A stretch of DNA of 24,289 nt from Candidatus Cloacimonadota bacterium (GCA_014384665.1 JACNFI010000148.1:1-24289); one strand, 5' to 3'. Positions 14,908 through 22,119 are shown, numbered from the stretch's first letter. The notes: generated by a model from the sequence alone, not told the origin. Program-made: numbers and translations.

Positions 14908-15729
14908 TTATATCCTCAAAGAAACCTGATAAACACGATTCTTTTTAATGTTAAATTTTTTAGAAACTTTCTTCACTGCTTCACTTTTAGAAAGCCCACT
15001 AGCAATTTTTTCTCTTAACAATTTCTCAATTTTAGAATCAGAGATTTCTCTTTCTTTTGCACCTTCAAGTAAAATTACAAATTCACCTTTTAGATTTGTT
15101 TCATCTAATTTGGATAATACTTCTTTAATAGTTCCCCGGAAAAATGTCTCATAAATTTTCGTAAGCTCTTTTGAAACTACAATTTGACGATTGCCAAAAA
15201 TATCTAAGAAAGTTTGCAAAGTTTGTTTTACTCTTTTTGGCGACTCATAGAAAATCATAGTTTCTGTTCTTGAAATAAGATTTTGTAGAAATTCAACTTG
15301 TTTGCTTTTTGTTTTTGGAACAAATCCCCAGAAAGAGAATGAATTAGTTGAAAGACCAGATGCAGAGAGTGCGGTAATAACTGCAGAAGGTCCTGGAATT
15401 GGGATAATTAGAATTTCATTTTTGATACATTCTTTAACAATAACTTCTGATGGGTCAGAAATGCTTGGGGTTCCAGCATCAGAAATCACTGCAATGCTTT
15501 TGCCTGATTTCAACTTATCAATTAGATATTCAGTTCTTTGTTTTTCATTGAATTTATGATAACTTATTGTCTTGGTTTTAATTGAATAATGTTTAAGAAG
15601 TTTTCCGGATTTCCGTGTATCTTCCGCTGCGATTAAATCTACTTCTTTTAGAATTCTTACTGCTCGGAAGGTTATGTCTTCCAGATTGCCAATTGGTGTA
15701 GCAACAAGATATAAGATGCCTTTTTTCAT
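14908..15729 (-). CDS. rsmI: 16S rRNA (cytidine-1402 2'-O) methyltransferase RsmI
   Basis: This SAM-dependent methyltransferase of the tetrapyrrole-methylase fold modifies C1402 in the decoding centre of 16S rRNA. The 273-residue form starts at the ATG at 15729 (MKKGILYLVATPIGNLEDITFRA), which fits the family N-terminus. A GTG four codons earlier keeps the frame but runs toward the repeat cluster. Motifs seen are ATPIGNLEDIT, the GxGxPxxxDP-like SDAGTPSISDP, PGPSAV and FYESPKR. The helical C-terminal domain (LREKIASGLSKSEAVKKVSKKF) is complete. No convincing Shine-Dalgarno is visible. It is the last gene of the translation-related minus-strand group but is separated from the gene before it by about 490 bases of repeats, so it may have its own promoter. 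Confidence 0.95.
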   Translation of the reverse strand: MKKGILYLVATPIGNLEDITFRAVRILKEVDLIAAEDTRKSGKLLKHYSIKTKTISYHKFNEKQRTEYLIDKLKSGKSIAVISDAGTPSISDPSEVIVKECIKNEILIIPIPGPSAVITALSASGLSTNSFSFWGFVPKTKSKQVEFLQNLISRTETMIFYESPKRVKQTLQTFLDIFGNRQIVVSKELTKIYETFFRGTIKEVLSKLDETNLKGEFVILLEGAKEREISDSKIEKLLREKIASGLSKSEAVKKVSKKFNIKKNRVYQVSLRI

Positions 15730-15744
15730 TTTTAATGGCACGCT

Positions 15745-15806
15745 TCATGCCAGAGGTCATGCCAAAGGCAGATCCTCCTCTGGAGGACAGATCCGCCTCA
15801 GGCGGA
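15745..15806. repeat. cluster of REP-like hairpins upstream of rsmI
   Basis: Within about 60 bases there are TCCTCC-TCT-GGAGGA (15773-15787), TCCGCCT-C-AGGCGGA (15792-15806) and two related CATGCCA(G/A)A words (15747 and 15759). This GC-rich patch stands out in an AT-rich spacer. It lies just before rsmI, so it would be in the 5' leader if transcription starts upstream. A translated reading of the opposite frames gives GSPPEAD-like peptides, which I regard as repeat noise rather than coding. Confidence 0.75.
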
Positions 15807-15923
15807 GATCCTTCGGATAAATAGCTTTTATAAAAGGGTTTCCAGATGGAATAAAAATTTCTTGCCAAAAATTATCGGTCTCGGCGCCTAGACGGACACG
15901 AATTTTATTGATAAGATACTATT

Positions 15924-15966
15924 TTTTTTCTATGACAGCATAGAAAAAAGACCACCCTTCGGGTGG
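15924..15966. repeat. two adjacent strong hairpins in the corC-rsmI spacer
   Basis: TTTTTTCTATG (15924-15934) pairs perfectly with CATAGAAAAAA (15939-15949) over 11 bases with a four-base loop. CCACCC (15952-15957) pairs with GGGTGG (15961-15966) around TTC. They could end transcription between the CorC-type gene and rsmI. The T-rich and A-rich arms are inside the stem, so this is not a standard terminator. Confidence 0.6.
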
Positions 15967-15969
15967 GAT

Positions 15970-16201
15970 AAATTTCTAAATCTAAATTCATAATGTCAAA
16001 TAAAATGACAAAGCCACAATGTCAAATCATATCAAAAAAAAATATCAGAAGACTAATCCTTTTATATTTGGTATTTGATATTTGAAATTTTATTAGATAT
16101 TAGAAATTTGATATTTGTCATTTAATTGAAAAATTTCACGACAACTTGTTGGTAAGTTTCATTTTTTAAGTGCCTAATCATATCGACAACATTTTGTCGA
16201 T
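15970..16201. repeat. low-complexity foldback region between CorC-type gene and rsmI
   Basis: AAATTTCTAA (15970-15979) and TTAGAAATTT (16100-16109) form the ends of a foldback. Its interior repeats the words TGTCAAAT and ATATTTGATATTTG. Further on, ATCGACAA (16182-16189) pairs with TTGTCGAT (16194-16201), and the words AAGTGCCTAATCAT and AAGTGTCTAATTAT repeat directly on either side. With the two hairpin entries above, this accounts for the whole 15742-16230 spacer. I see no gene in it. Confidence 0.6.
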
Positions 16202-16230
16202 GTTGAGCCGATAAGAGCCTAAGTGTCTAA

Positions 16231-17472
16231 TTATGATTTGTTTTCGTCTTTAGGTAAAATTTTGATTAAGATTTTCCCAATTTTTTTTGCAGAGACCTGT
16301 TTGATAATAAATTCACAATTTTTTAATGTCAACTTTTCATTATATCTTGGGATTCTCTCAAGCTTAGATATCAGAAATCCAGCAATGGTTTCATAGTCAC
16401 CTTCTTCTAAATCTATATTATAATCTTCAATCAAACGTTGAATTTCTACCTCTCCATCAATCATATATGTATTTTCATTTATTTTATAAATATCTTGCTC
16501 TTCTGCATCATATTCATCTTCAATTTCTCCAACAAGTTCTTCTAATAAATCTTCAACAGATATAAGACCTGCTGTACCTCCATATTCGTCAACAACGATT
16601 GCCAGCGGAGTTTTTCTTTGTTGCATTTTTTTTAGTAAAGTTGTTGCCTTCATAACATCAGGCACAAAATACGCTTCATGCATAAATTTTTTGGCTGGTT
16701 CTGTAAAATCTGAAGGATTAAGTAGGTCGTGGATAACTAAGATACCTTCTATATGGTCAATATCATTTGAATAGACCGGGAAGCGAGTGAAACCAACTTC
16801 TTTTGAAAGTTGTATGACTTTTTTAATTGGGCTATCTATATTAACTGCAACTATATTGGTACGAGGAATCATAATGTTTTTAACGGTAAGGTCTCTGAAG
16901 TCCAGCACTTCTTCTATCAAGGCGTGCTCATCTTTGCCAAATTCGCCCTTTTTTTTAGCTTCACCTAATAAGTATGATAAATCCGCTTTTGTAAAAAGCT
17001 GGTTGTTATTGTTTCTGGAAATATTGAATAATTTTAAAATGCTATAGTTTATTCTGCTGAATACCCAGATGAATGGAGAAAAGATAAAAGCAAAAAATCG
17101 GATAATAAAAAATAGTTTGGGAATTGTATATTCAGCTTTGTTACGAAGGATTATTTTGGGGATTATCTCAGCAAAAACAAGAAGTACACCCGAAAGAATA
17201 AGAGTTGCAATAACTTCAGAAAGAATCTCTTTTTTTACAATATATGCAATAAATACAGAAGAAACAATTACTGTAGAGATATTTGTTCCTACTAATGTTG
17301 TTCCTAAAACTTTATCAGGATTAGTAACGAAATCGTAGATATGCTTTTTCTTTTTATCTTTTGATGCTTGATGTTTAAGTTTATGCCTATCCAAGGAGAT
17401 TAGCCCAATTTCTGCACCGGAAAAGAATGCAGACCCAATAAAAAAAATCGCTACGATAATAATACTAATCAT
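16231..17472 (-). CDS. CNNM/DUF21 membrane protein with CBS pair and CorC/HlyC domain
   Basis: Inner-membrane protein of 413 residues in the CorC/HlyC/UPF0053 family, often labelled hemolysin but thought to be involved in Mg/Co homeostasis. The N-terminal DUF21/CNNM domain (about 1-160) has several hydrophobic segments and the typical SGAEIGLISLDR start. A CBS pair follows from about 195 to 315, with the signature MIPRTNIVAV at 201-210 and LEELVGEIEDEYD at 310-322. The transporter-associated CorC/HlyC domain closes the protein. Its ATG overlaps the last eight bases of prfA (17465-17472), which implies translational coupling. The transported ion cannot be read from the sequence. Confidence 0.92.
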   Translation of the reverse strand: MISIIIVAIFFIGSAFFSGAEIGLISLDRHKLKHQASKDKKKKHIYDFVTNPDKVLGTTLVGTNISTVIVSSVFIAYIVKKEILSEVIATLILSGVLLVFAEIIPKIILRNKAEYTIPKLFFIIRFFAFIFSPFIWVFSRINYSILKLFNISRNNNNQLFTKADLSYLLGEAKKKGEFGKDEHALIEEVLDFRDLTVKNIMIPRTNIVAVNIDSPIKKVIQLSKEVGFTRFPVYSNDIDHIEGILVIHDLLNPSDFTEPAKKFMHEAYFVPDVMKATTLLKKMQQRKTPLAIVVDEYGGTAGLISVEDLLEELVGEIEDEYDAEEQDIYKINENTYMIDGEVEIQRLIEDYNIDLEEGDYETIAGFLISKLERIPRYNEKLTLKNCEFIIKQVSAKKIGKILIKILPKDENKS

Positions 17473-18538
17473 TTTCAGCTACCATTTCTTTTTGTATTTC
17501 AATATGTAAAGACTCAATTAGAGCGTCAAGATTGCCATTCATTACAGATTCCAGATTATGGGTTGTATAATTAATACGGTGGTCAGTTATACGAGATTGT
17601 GGGAAATTATAGGTACGGATTTTTGCGCTTCTATCACCTGTTCCGACCATCAATTTTCTCTGGTTTGCAATTGATTGTTGCTGTTTTTGAATCTCTATGT
17701 CTAACAACCGTGACCGCAGGACTTTCATTGCTTTTACTTTATTTTTTAACTGTGATTTCTCATCCTGACAGGTTACTACAATACTTGTTGGAATATGAGT
17801 AATTCTTACAGCAGAGTCAGTTGTGTTTACGCTTTGTCCACCAGGACCAGAAGAGTGAAAGACATCTATTTTCAGATCATTTTCATTTATTTTAAAATCA
17901 ATTTCCTCTGCTTCTGGCAGGACAACGACTGATGCAGCAGAGGTGTGAATTCTACCGCTTGATTCTGTTTCTGGAACTCTTTGCACTCTATGGACGCCAC
18001 TTTCATATTTTAGAGTCCCATAAGTATTTTTGCCAATAACTTCAAATGAAATTTCTTTGAATCCACCCATAAGAGTAGAATTGGAGTTCATTACATCAAT
18101 TTTCCATCCTTTTTTCTCAATGAAATGAGAATACATTCTGAAAAGGTCAGCTGTAAAAAGCGATGCTTCATCTCCACCAGTTCCAGCTCGGATTTCCATA
18201 ATAGCATTTTTTTTGTCATTTGGGTCTTTTGGAATTAAAAGAGATTTTAGGTGAGTGAGAAGCGCTTCTGCCTTCTTTTCCAACTTAAGATTCTCTTCTT
18301 CAAATAGTTGAACGAGTTCCGGCTCAGTTTCGTCTTTCATTACCTTTTTATTTTCTTCAAAAGTTATTTGTGTATGCTCTAATTCATTATAACATTCAAT
18401 AATTTCCCAGAGTTCTTTGAACCTTGCAGAGAGTTGTTTATAAAGTTTCAACTGTGATATAATTTGCTGGTCTGCCAGTTTTTCTTTCAGTTCGTTATAT
18501 TCTTTCTGAATTTTTTGTATTTTAATTTTCATTTCCAT
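17465..18538 (-). CDS. prfA: peptide chain release factor 1
   Basis: Class I release factor of 357 residues that ends translation at UAA and UAG. The catalytic GGQ is at residues 233-235 (SSGPGGQSVNTTDSA), the same numbers as in E. coli. The codon-reading PxT motif is PET in RVPETESSGRIHTSA. The N-terminal coiled coil and the central domain (MEIRAGTGGDEA) are complete. The ATG at 18538 has another Met two codons on; no Shine-Dalgarno is visible. It lies 29 bases after the restriction cassette and overlaps the next gene by eight bases. The prmC gene that methylates the GGQ Gln often neighbours prfA but is not in this window. Confidence 0.98.
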   Translation of the reverse strand: MEMKIKIQKIQKEYNELKEKLADQQIISQLKLYKQLSARFKELWEIIECYNELEHTQITFEENKKVMKDETEPELVQLFEEENLKLEKKAEALLTHLKSLLIPKDPNDKKNAIMEIRAGTGGDEASLFTADLFRMYSHFIEKKGWKIDVMNSNSTLMGGFKEISFEVIGKNTYGTLKYESGVHRVQRVPETESSGRIHTSAASVVVLPEAEEIDFKINENDLKIDVFHSSGPGGQSVNTTDSAVRITHIPTSIVVTCQDEKSQLKNKVKAMKVLRSRLLDIEIQKQQQSIANQRKLMVGTGDRSAKIRTYNFPQSRITDHRINYTTHNLESVMNGNLDALIESLHIEIQKEMVAEND

Positions 18539-18567
18539 GATTTGAAATTTATTGTAAGATTATTTAA

Positions 18568-18960
18568 TTAGAATTCAATAAAGTAAGCTAATTCCTCATC
18601 AATTTTTTCAAGATCTAAAAGGACTTTTTCTTTTCTTGGTTGTCCTCCCGCATTTCTAAAATTGGTTTGAAAAGATCCACATTTCACTAATGTTTCATCC
18701 GTTATTTTTATAAATGATATTTGTTGCAAATCAAATGACACCTTTCTTATTCTTGACCAAGCACCTCTCTTTATTCTTTCCATTTCATATTTTGATTTTC
18801 CGCCTTTCAATGCTTCATGCCATTTTTGGAATGTCCTATCCTCATCGTTATATAAGACCTTCCCAAGAGCAAGAATTAAGCCAACTGCACCGTAATCTTT
18901 AATTCCATTTGCTGTTGCCTCACTATCGTTAACAATAATTTGATGACTGCTTGTATTCAT
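18568..18960 (-). CDS. hypothetical protein, last gene of restriction cassette
   Basis: I do not recognise this 130-residue protein. It starts MNTSSHQIIVNDSEATANGIKDYGAVGLILALGKVLY and has a basic centre (KGGKSKYEMERIKRGAWSRIRK) and an acidic C-terminus. There is no signal peptide, membrane helix or clear catalytic motif. The first 40 residues faintly recall the C-terminal part of DUF3368 PIN-like proteins, but not well enough to assign. It sits between the restriction endonuclease group and prfA on the same strand. AAGG nine bases before the ATG may serve as its Shine-Dalgarno. A palindromic repeat lies immediately upstream. It may belong to the cassette or be an older passenger. Confidence 0.65.
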   Translation of the reverse strand: MNTSSHQIIVNDSEATANGIKDYGAVGLILALGKVLYNDEDRTFQKWHEALKGGKSKYEMERIKRGAWSRIRKVSFDLQQISFIKITDETLVKCGSFQTNFRNAGGQPRKEKVLLDLEKIDEELAYFIEF

Positions 18961-19015
18961 AGCATGAGCCTTGAAATCCCAAGGATATTCTCGGCTTTGT
19001 CATGCTGGGATTCAA
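18961..19015. repeat. interleaved inverted repeats (A-B-A'-B')
   Basis: AGCATGA (18961-18967) pairs with TCATGCT (19000-19006). TTGAAATCCCA (18971-18981) pairs with TGGGATTCAA (19006-19015) apart from one bulged A. The order is interleaved, so the two stems would make a pseudoknot or two alternative hairpins. It touches the start codon of the 130-residue ORF. It resembles other dispersed repeats in the window in its CATGCTGGG wording. Confidence 0.6.
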
Positions 19016-19033
19016 AAATCATAATAATGATTC

Positions 19034-19282
19034 TCAAATATTTAGACTTCTATATGAAATATTGTATGGAGTATTGTCTCTAAGCATCATAACTATATTT
19101 ATAATTGAAAGTTTGCTGTCCTCTATTATCGCTTCACAAAAATTTTTACCTTCTAAAATATCGTGTAATATGAAACTACATTTCCCTTTCACTTTATGGG
19201 CATCATTATCTATTAAATCTGCTATAAAGTCTTTTTCTCTATTAGATAGACCTTTATTTGATTTTATCGTAATTATCCACAT
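19034..19282 (-). CDS. small hypothetical protein in restriction cassette
   Basis: Unrecognised protein of 82 residues: MWIITIKSNKGLSNREKDFIADLIDND, then KGKCSFILHDILEG, then a hydrophobic IINIVMML. The ATG at 19282 has GAAGG eight to nine bases upstream; a GTG three codons earlier overlaps that Shine-Dalgarno and is less likely. It starts 18 bases after the endonuclease stop, so it is probably in the same operon. Small proteins next to restriction genes can be controllers or inhibitors, but no helix-turn-helix is evident, so I assign no function. Confidence 0.65.
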   Translation of the reverse strand: MWIITIKSNKGLSNREKDFIADLIDNDAHKVKGKCSFILHDILEGKNFCEAIIEDSKLSIINIVMMLRDNTPYNISYRSLNI

Positions 19283-19300
19283 AAGTTTCACCTTCTAACA

Positions 19301-19759
19301 TTATTTTTCTTTCAGTCCTATAACCCATATTGGACATGGTATTACTCTACGATAAATATCAAGATCATTTTTTACTTTCTCTAACTTTGGAAGATTTTTA
19401 CCTTCTACCGTTCGATCATAAACTATCTCTATACCAACTTCTATTCTTTCAACATTATACGCAAGTAAAAATTTAAGATAATCATTATAACAGTCTGACG
19501 GATCAGCAAGTTGTATTTCAATAGCCACTTTGTTTTTATAAAGGTCAAATCTCAAATAAGATGATTTTTTTGTTACCTGATATTCTGTTTGCCATCCATT
19601 TTCAGCAAATGTCTGCTGAATAACTTTTGAAGGAGAGGGTCTTACTTTTCTCCCTAATTTAACATTTATAGTTTTTAAAATATCCTCTATCTCTTTGCGG
19701 ATTTCCATTTCATGTAAAATAAGTTTAGCAAACTTAAAATCCCAATCTGTATAATTCAT
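19301..19759 (-). CDS. putative BglII/BstYI-like type II restriction endonuclease
   Basis: The preferred start is the ATG at 19759, 11 bases after the methyltransferase stop and preceded by AAAGGAA; this gives 152 residues. The core RFDLYKNKVAIEIQLAD places Asp72, Glu81 and Gln83 with the spacing D-x8-E-x-Q. BglII (Asp84, Glu93, Gln95) and BstYI use this atypical ExQ site in place of ExK. The flanking segments (PSPSKVIQQTFAENGW before; LKFLLAYNVERIEVGIEIV and CPIWVIGLKEK after) fit this family's fold, but I compared from memory. BglII-family enzymes cut (R/A)GATC(Y/T)-type sites, so GATC-centred specificity is a reasonable guess. It follows a methyltransferase gene that looks truncated. Confidence 0.6.
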   Translation of the reverse strand: MNYTDWDFKFAKLILHEMEIRKEIEDILKTINVKLGRKVRPSPSKVIQQTFAENGWQTEYQVTKKSSYLRFDLYKNKVAIEIQLADPSDCYNDYLKFLLAYNVERIEVGIEIVYDRTVEGKNLPKLEKVKNDLDIYRRVIPCPIWVIGLKEK

Positions 19760-19770
19760 ATTTCCTTTCT

Positions 19771-20346
19771 TTAAGCTGGTAATTTTGTAGGTGTTTTTTG
19801 ATCTCCAGTCCAATATTCTCTTTTTATTAACCAAACATCTTCTTTATCCTCATAATGTAAACTTTTTCCAGCTTTGCTCTTAGATTCTTTGCTGTACCGG
19901 GAATATGGGAAAAATTTCCTTTTTTCATCATTTTTACATACATAAAGACAATGATAATGTGAAGTTACATATTTTCTTTTAGTCACAACCCCAAATTGGT
20001 ATTTCCAAATAATATGATTTACAGTTATAAAACCTGTATCATTAATCGCTATTAAAATATCCTTTAGATTATTCCATCCAGAAAAAACATACATACTCCC
20101 AGATTCTTTTAGTATTCTATAAACCTCTTTAATCCATTTAACAGTAAAATCATAATATTCTTCTTTGGGGATTTCATTATACCCTTCAAGAACCCTAGAA
20201 GCAGTTCTATGATAGTTACTTCTTTTTGCTTTAAAATCTATGGCAAAAGGTGGATCTGTAACTACAAGATCAACTGTATTTTCAGGAATATTTTTCATTC
20301 CAACAACACAATCCACATTGTATATTTTATTAACCTCTATTTTCAT
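19771..20346 (-). CDS. beta-class DNA amino-methyltransferase, lacks motif I
   Basis: This 191-residue protein begins like a beta-class DNA N6-adenine/N4-cytosine methyltransferase. The catalytic motif IV is DPPF at residues 31-34 (VDLVVTDPPFAIDF), followed by GSMYVFSGWNNL and the motif X-like WTGDQKTPTKLP. In this class the AdoMet-binding motif I (DPFxGSGTT) comes after that point, normally within 60-90 more residues. Here a TAA follows KTPTKLPA directly. I found no DPFxGSG in any frame of the following 1.2 kb. The enzyme should therefore be unable to bind AdoMet unless another chain supplies that part. The ATG is three bases after the DUF1385 stop. The catalytic half is well preserved, so the loss may be recent. 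Confidence 0.85.
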   Translation of the reverse strand: MKIEVNKIYNVDCVVGMKNIPENTVDLVVTDPPFAIDFKAKRSNYHRTASRVLEGYNEIPKEEYYDFTVKWIKEVYRILKESGSMYVFSGWNNLKDILIAINDTGFITVNHIIWKYQFGVVTKRKYVTSHYHCLYVCKNDEKRKFFPYSRYSKESKSKAGKSLHYEDKEDVWLIKREYWTGDQKTPTKLPA

Positions 20347-20349
20347 ATT

Positions 20350-21330
20350 TCACTCTTGAGTTGGTTGATTTATAAACTCAACATTTGAGCAATCAACTGT
20401 CATTTCTAGGGCAGCTTTTAGCGCACATATTGCCACCTCTAACTGATTGTCATCTGGTTCCTTTGTTGTAATTCTCTGCAAAGCCAATCCAGGTGCAGAG
20501 AAAATTTTAACCAGCCAGTGATTTATATTTTTTCCTGAAAATTTCAGAATCTCATAAGATAAACCAGAAATTACAGGTATCAGTAAAATATGCAAAAGCA
20601 TTCTGAGTGGTAGAGGTATGATATAACCAAGAATAGAAAAAATTATTCCATCAAAAATGGAAAATACAAGAATAGCAATAATAAGGACTATGAAAATAAA
20701 ACTTGTTCCACATCTTGGATGAAATGTTTTAAATTTTTTTGTATCTTTCAAAACAAAATTTGGATTTCTTTCATAAGCGAAAACGGTTTTATGTTCAGCT
20801 CCATGATATTCAAATAATCTTCTAATATCTTTTAATAAACTTATTGCGAAAATATAAGTTACAAAAAAGATAATTCTAACAATGCCCACAAAAAGATTAA
20901 ATCCAAAACTATTTTTTTCAATATTTAACCAATAAGCAATCTGATATGGAAGATAGATAAAGAAAAGAAAAGCAAGCCCAAATGCAATAATATATGAAAA
21001 AGTTTGATATAATTTGCTATATTTCCCTTTTGTTTTATTTTTCTTATCTGATTTTTTAGGTTCATCTTCCTCATCTTTAATGGCTTCCTCTGCAGAAAAG
21101 TTCAGTGATTTAACTCCAATAATAAGCATTTCAATAAGAGATACAAAACCCCTAATAATAGGCAAGCATAAAATCTTATTTTTCTTGGTTATAGAGATAA
21201 ATTCTTCTTTCTTAATAATAATATGATTATCCTTTTTACGAATTGCAGTGGCAATAAACTTCTGACTGCGCATCATTACTCCTTCAATGACAGCCTGACC
21301 CCCAATTGCTAATTCTGGTTTATTCTTCAT
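20350..21330 (-). CDS. DUF1385 (YqhQ-like) membrane protein
   Basis: Membrane protein of 326 residues in the DUF1385 family, whose function I do not know. The diagnostic N-terminus GGQAVIEGVMMRS lies at residues 10-22. Later come EYHGAEHKTVFAYE and HPRCGTSFIF, both family hallmarks, with hydrophobic segments before and after (IIAFGLAFLFFIYLPYQIAYWL and others). A charged cytoplasmic stretch rich in Lys and Glu lies near 80-105. In many bacteria DUF1385 stands between rpmE and prfA/prmC, as here, except that a restriction cassette has entered on its 3' side. The methyltransferase ATG is only three bases after its stop. Confidence 0.93.
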   Translation of the reverse strand: MKNKPELAIGGQAVIEGVMMRSQKFIATAIRKKDNHIIIKKEEFISITKKNKILCLPIIRGFVSLIEMLIIGVKSLNFSAEEAIKDEEDEPKKSDKKNKTKGKYSKLYQTFSYIIAFGLAFLFFIYLPYQIAYWLNIEKNSFGFNLFVGIVRIIFFVTYIFAISLLKDIRRLFEYHGAEHKTVFAYERNPNFVLKDTKKFKTFHPRCGTSFIFIVLIIAILVFSIFDGIIFSILGYIIPLPLRMLLHILLIPVISGLSYEILKFSGKNINHWLVKIFSAPGLALQRITTKEPDDNQLEVAICALKAALEMTVDCSNVEFINQPTQE

Positions 21331-21343
21331 ATAATCCTTATTT

Positions 21344-21439
21344 AGGTTGGAAGGTTGGAAAGTTGGAAGGTTGGAAGGTTGGAAGGTTGGAAGGTTGAAA
21401 AGTTGAAAAGTTGAAAAGTTGGAAGGTTGGAAGGTATGA
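21344..21439 (+). repeat. octamer array, 12 units, left arm
   Basis: Twelve head-to-tail 8-base units of the form (A/G-rich) AGGTTGGA, AAGTTGGA, AGGTTGAA, AAGTTGAA and a final AGGTATGA. Units 5-10 (21376-21423) are the exact reverse complement of 21753-21800. The period of eight rules out a coding repeat. The array lies in the leader of the DUF1385 gene, just before its start. Confidence 0.95.
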
Positions 21440-21488
21440 TTTATTCAGTAAGTCCCACTTTTATTGAACCTGAATAAATAGTTATTCA

Positions 21489-21627
21489 CCCCGTTGGATA
21501 GAAAAATTTATCCAACGGGGCAAGAATATCTAATTTCTAATTAAATTTCAAATGACAAATTTACCCCGCTAGATAATTTTGCATTGGACAATAGTGAAAA
21601 ATCAAACAAGATGAATATCTAACGGGG
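21489..21627. repeat. nested CCCCGTT palindromes
   Basis: CCCCGTTGGATA (21489-21500) pairs perfectly with TATCCAACGGGG (21509-21520). CCCCGCTAGATA (21564-21575) pairs with TATCTAACGGGG (21616-21627) with one mismatch or wobble. The outermost arms (TTCACCCCGTT at 21486 and AACGGGGTGAA ending at 21631) also match each other, so the group can fold as two hairpins or one larger structure. It lies between the octamer arrays. Nothing coding is visible in 21331-21909. Confidence 0.85.
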
Positions 21628-21720
21628 TGAACAAATAAAAAGAAATTGGAGATTAATTTAACCTTGATTTTCTTAAAGACGAATGAAATATATTAACTTG
21701 ATCTATTATCATTTTTCCCT

Positions 21721-21816
21721 TCAAACCTTCAAACCTTCAAACCTTCAAACCTTCCAACTTTTCAACTTTTCAACTTTTCAACCTTCCAACCTTCCAACCT
21801 TATAACCTTATAACCT
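21721..21816 (-). repeat. octamer array, 12 units, right arm
   Basis: Twelve 8-base units, TCAAACCT x4, TCCAACTT, TTCAACTT x2, TTCAACCT, TCCAACCT x2, TATAACCT x2. This is the inverted counterpart of the array at 21344-21439, with 48 perfectly complementary bases (21753-21800). The end units differ (TCAAACCT and TATAACCT), so the two arrays have drifted or been edited from the outside while the core stayed matched. Confidence 0.95.
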
Positions 21817-21909
21817 TTAAGAAGAAATTTGAAGTATATTCAATTGATTGTAATGTTTTACTCAATGATAATATTCCCCTATACATTTATTGATATAAAT
21901 GAAGAGTTC

Positions 21910-22119
21910 TTATGATTTCATGAATTTACTATATTTTTTCTTAAAACGTTCAATACGACCTGCACTATCCACTAATTTCTTTTTCCCTGTATAAAATGGA
22001 TGACATTTTGAACATATCTCTACATGAATTTCTGGGGAAGTGGAATGTGTTTCAAATGTATTTCCACACGCACACTTTACAATACATTTTTGATATTTTG
22101 GATGAATACCTTTCTTCAT
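21910..22119 (-). CDS. rpmE: 50S ribosomal protein L31
   Basis: This 69-residue bL31 is part of the large subunit near the central protuberance. The start MKKGIHPKY and the zinc-binding Cys set CAC at residues 16-18 and CSKC at 36-39 show the Cys-containing, zinc-bound form. HPFYTGKKKLVDSAGRIERFKKKY is the family signature. GGAG precedes the ATG by eight bases. It heads the minus-strand cluster with DUF1385 and prfA, though 579 bases of repeats separate it from the next gene. Confidence 0.97.
   Translation of the reverse strand: MKKGIHPKYQKCIVKCACGNTFETHSTSPEIHVEICSKCHPFYTGKKKLVDSAGRIERFKKKYSKFMKS

Noticed and set aside
15593..15868. Minus-strand frame overlapping the rsmI start that gives a SEGSPPEADLSSRGG-like peptide
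   Set aside because: It translates the hairpin repeat cluster and then the wrong frame of rsmI. Such peptides are typical repeat artefacts.
21344..21816. Octamer arrays as a CRISPR
   Set aside because: The units are only eight bases, directly adjacent without spacers, and in two inverted blocks; no cas genes nearby.
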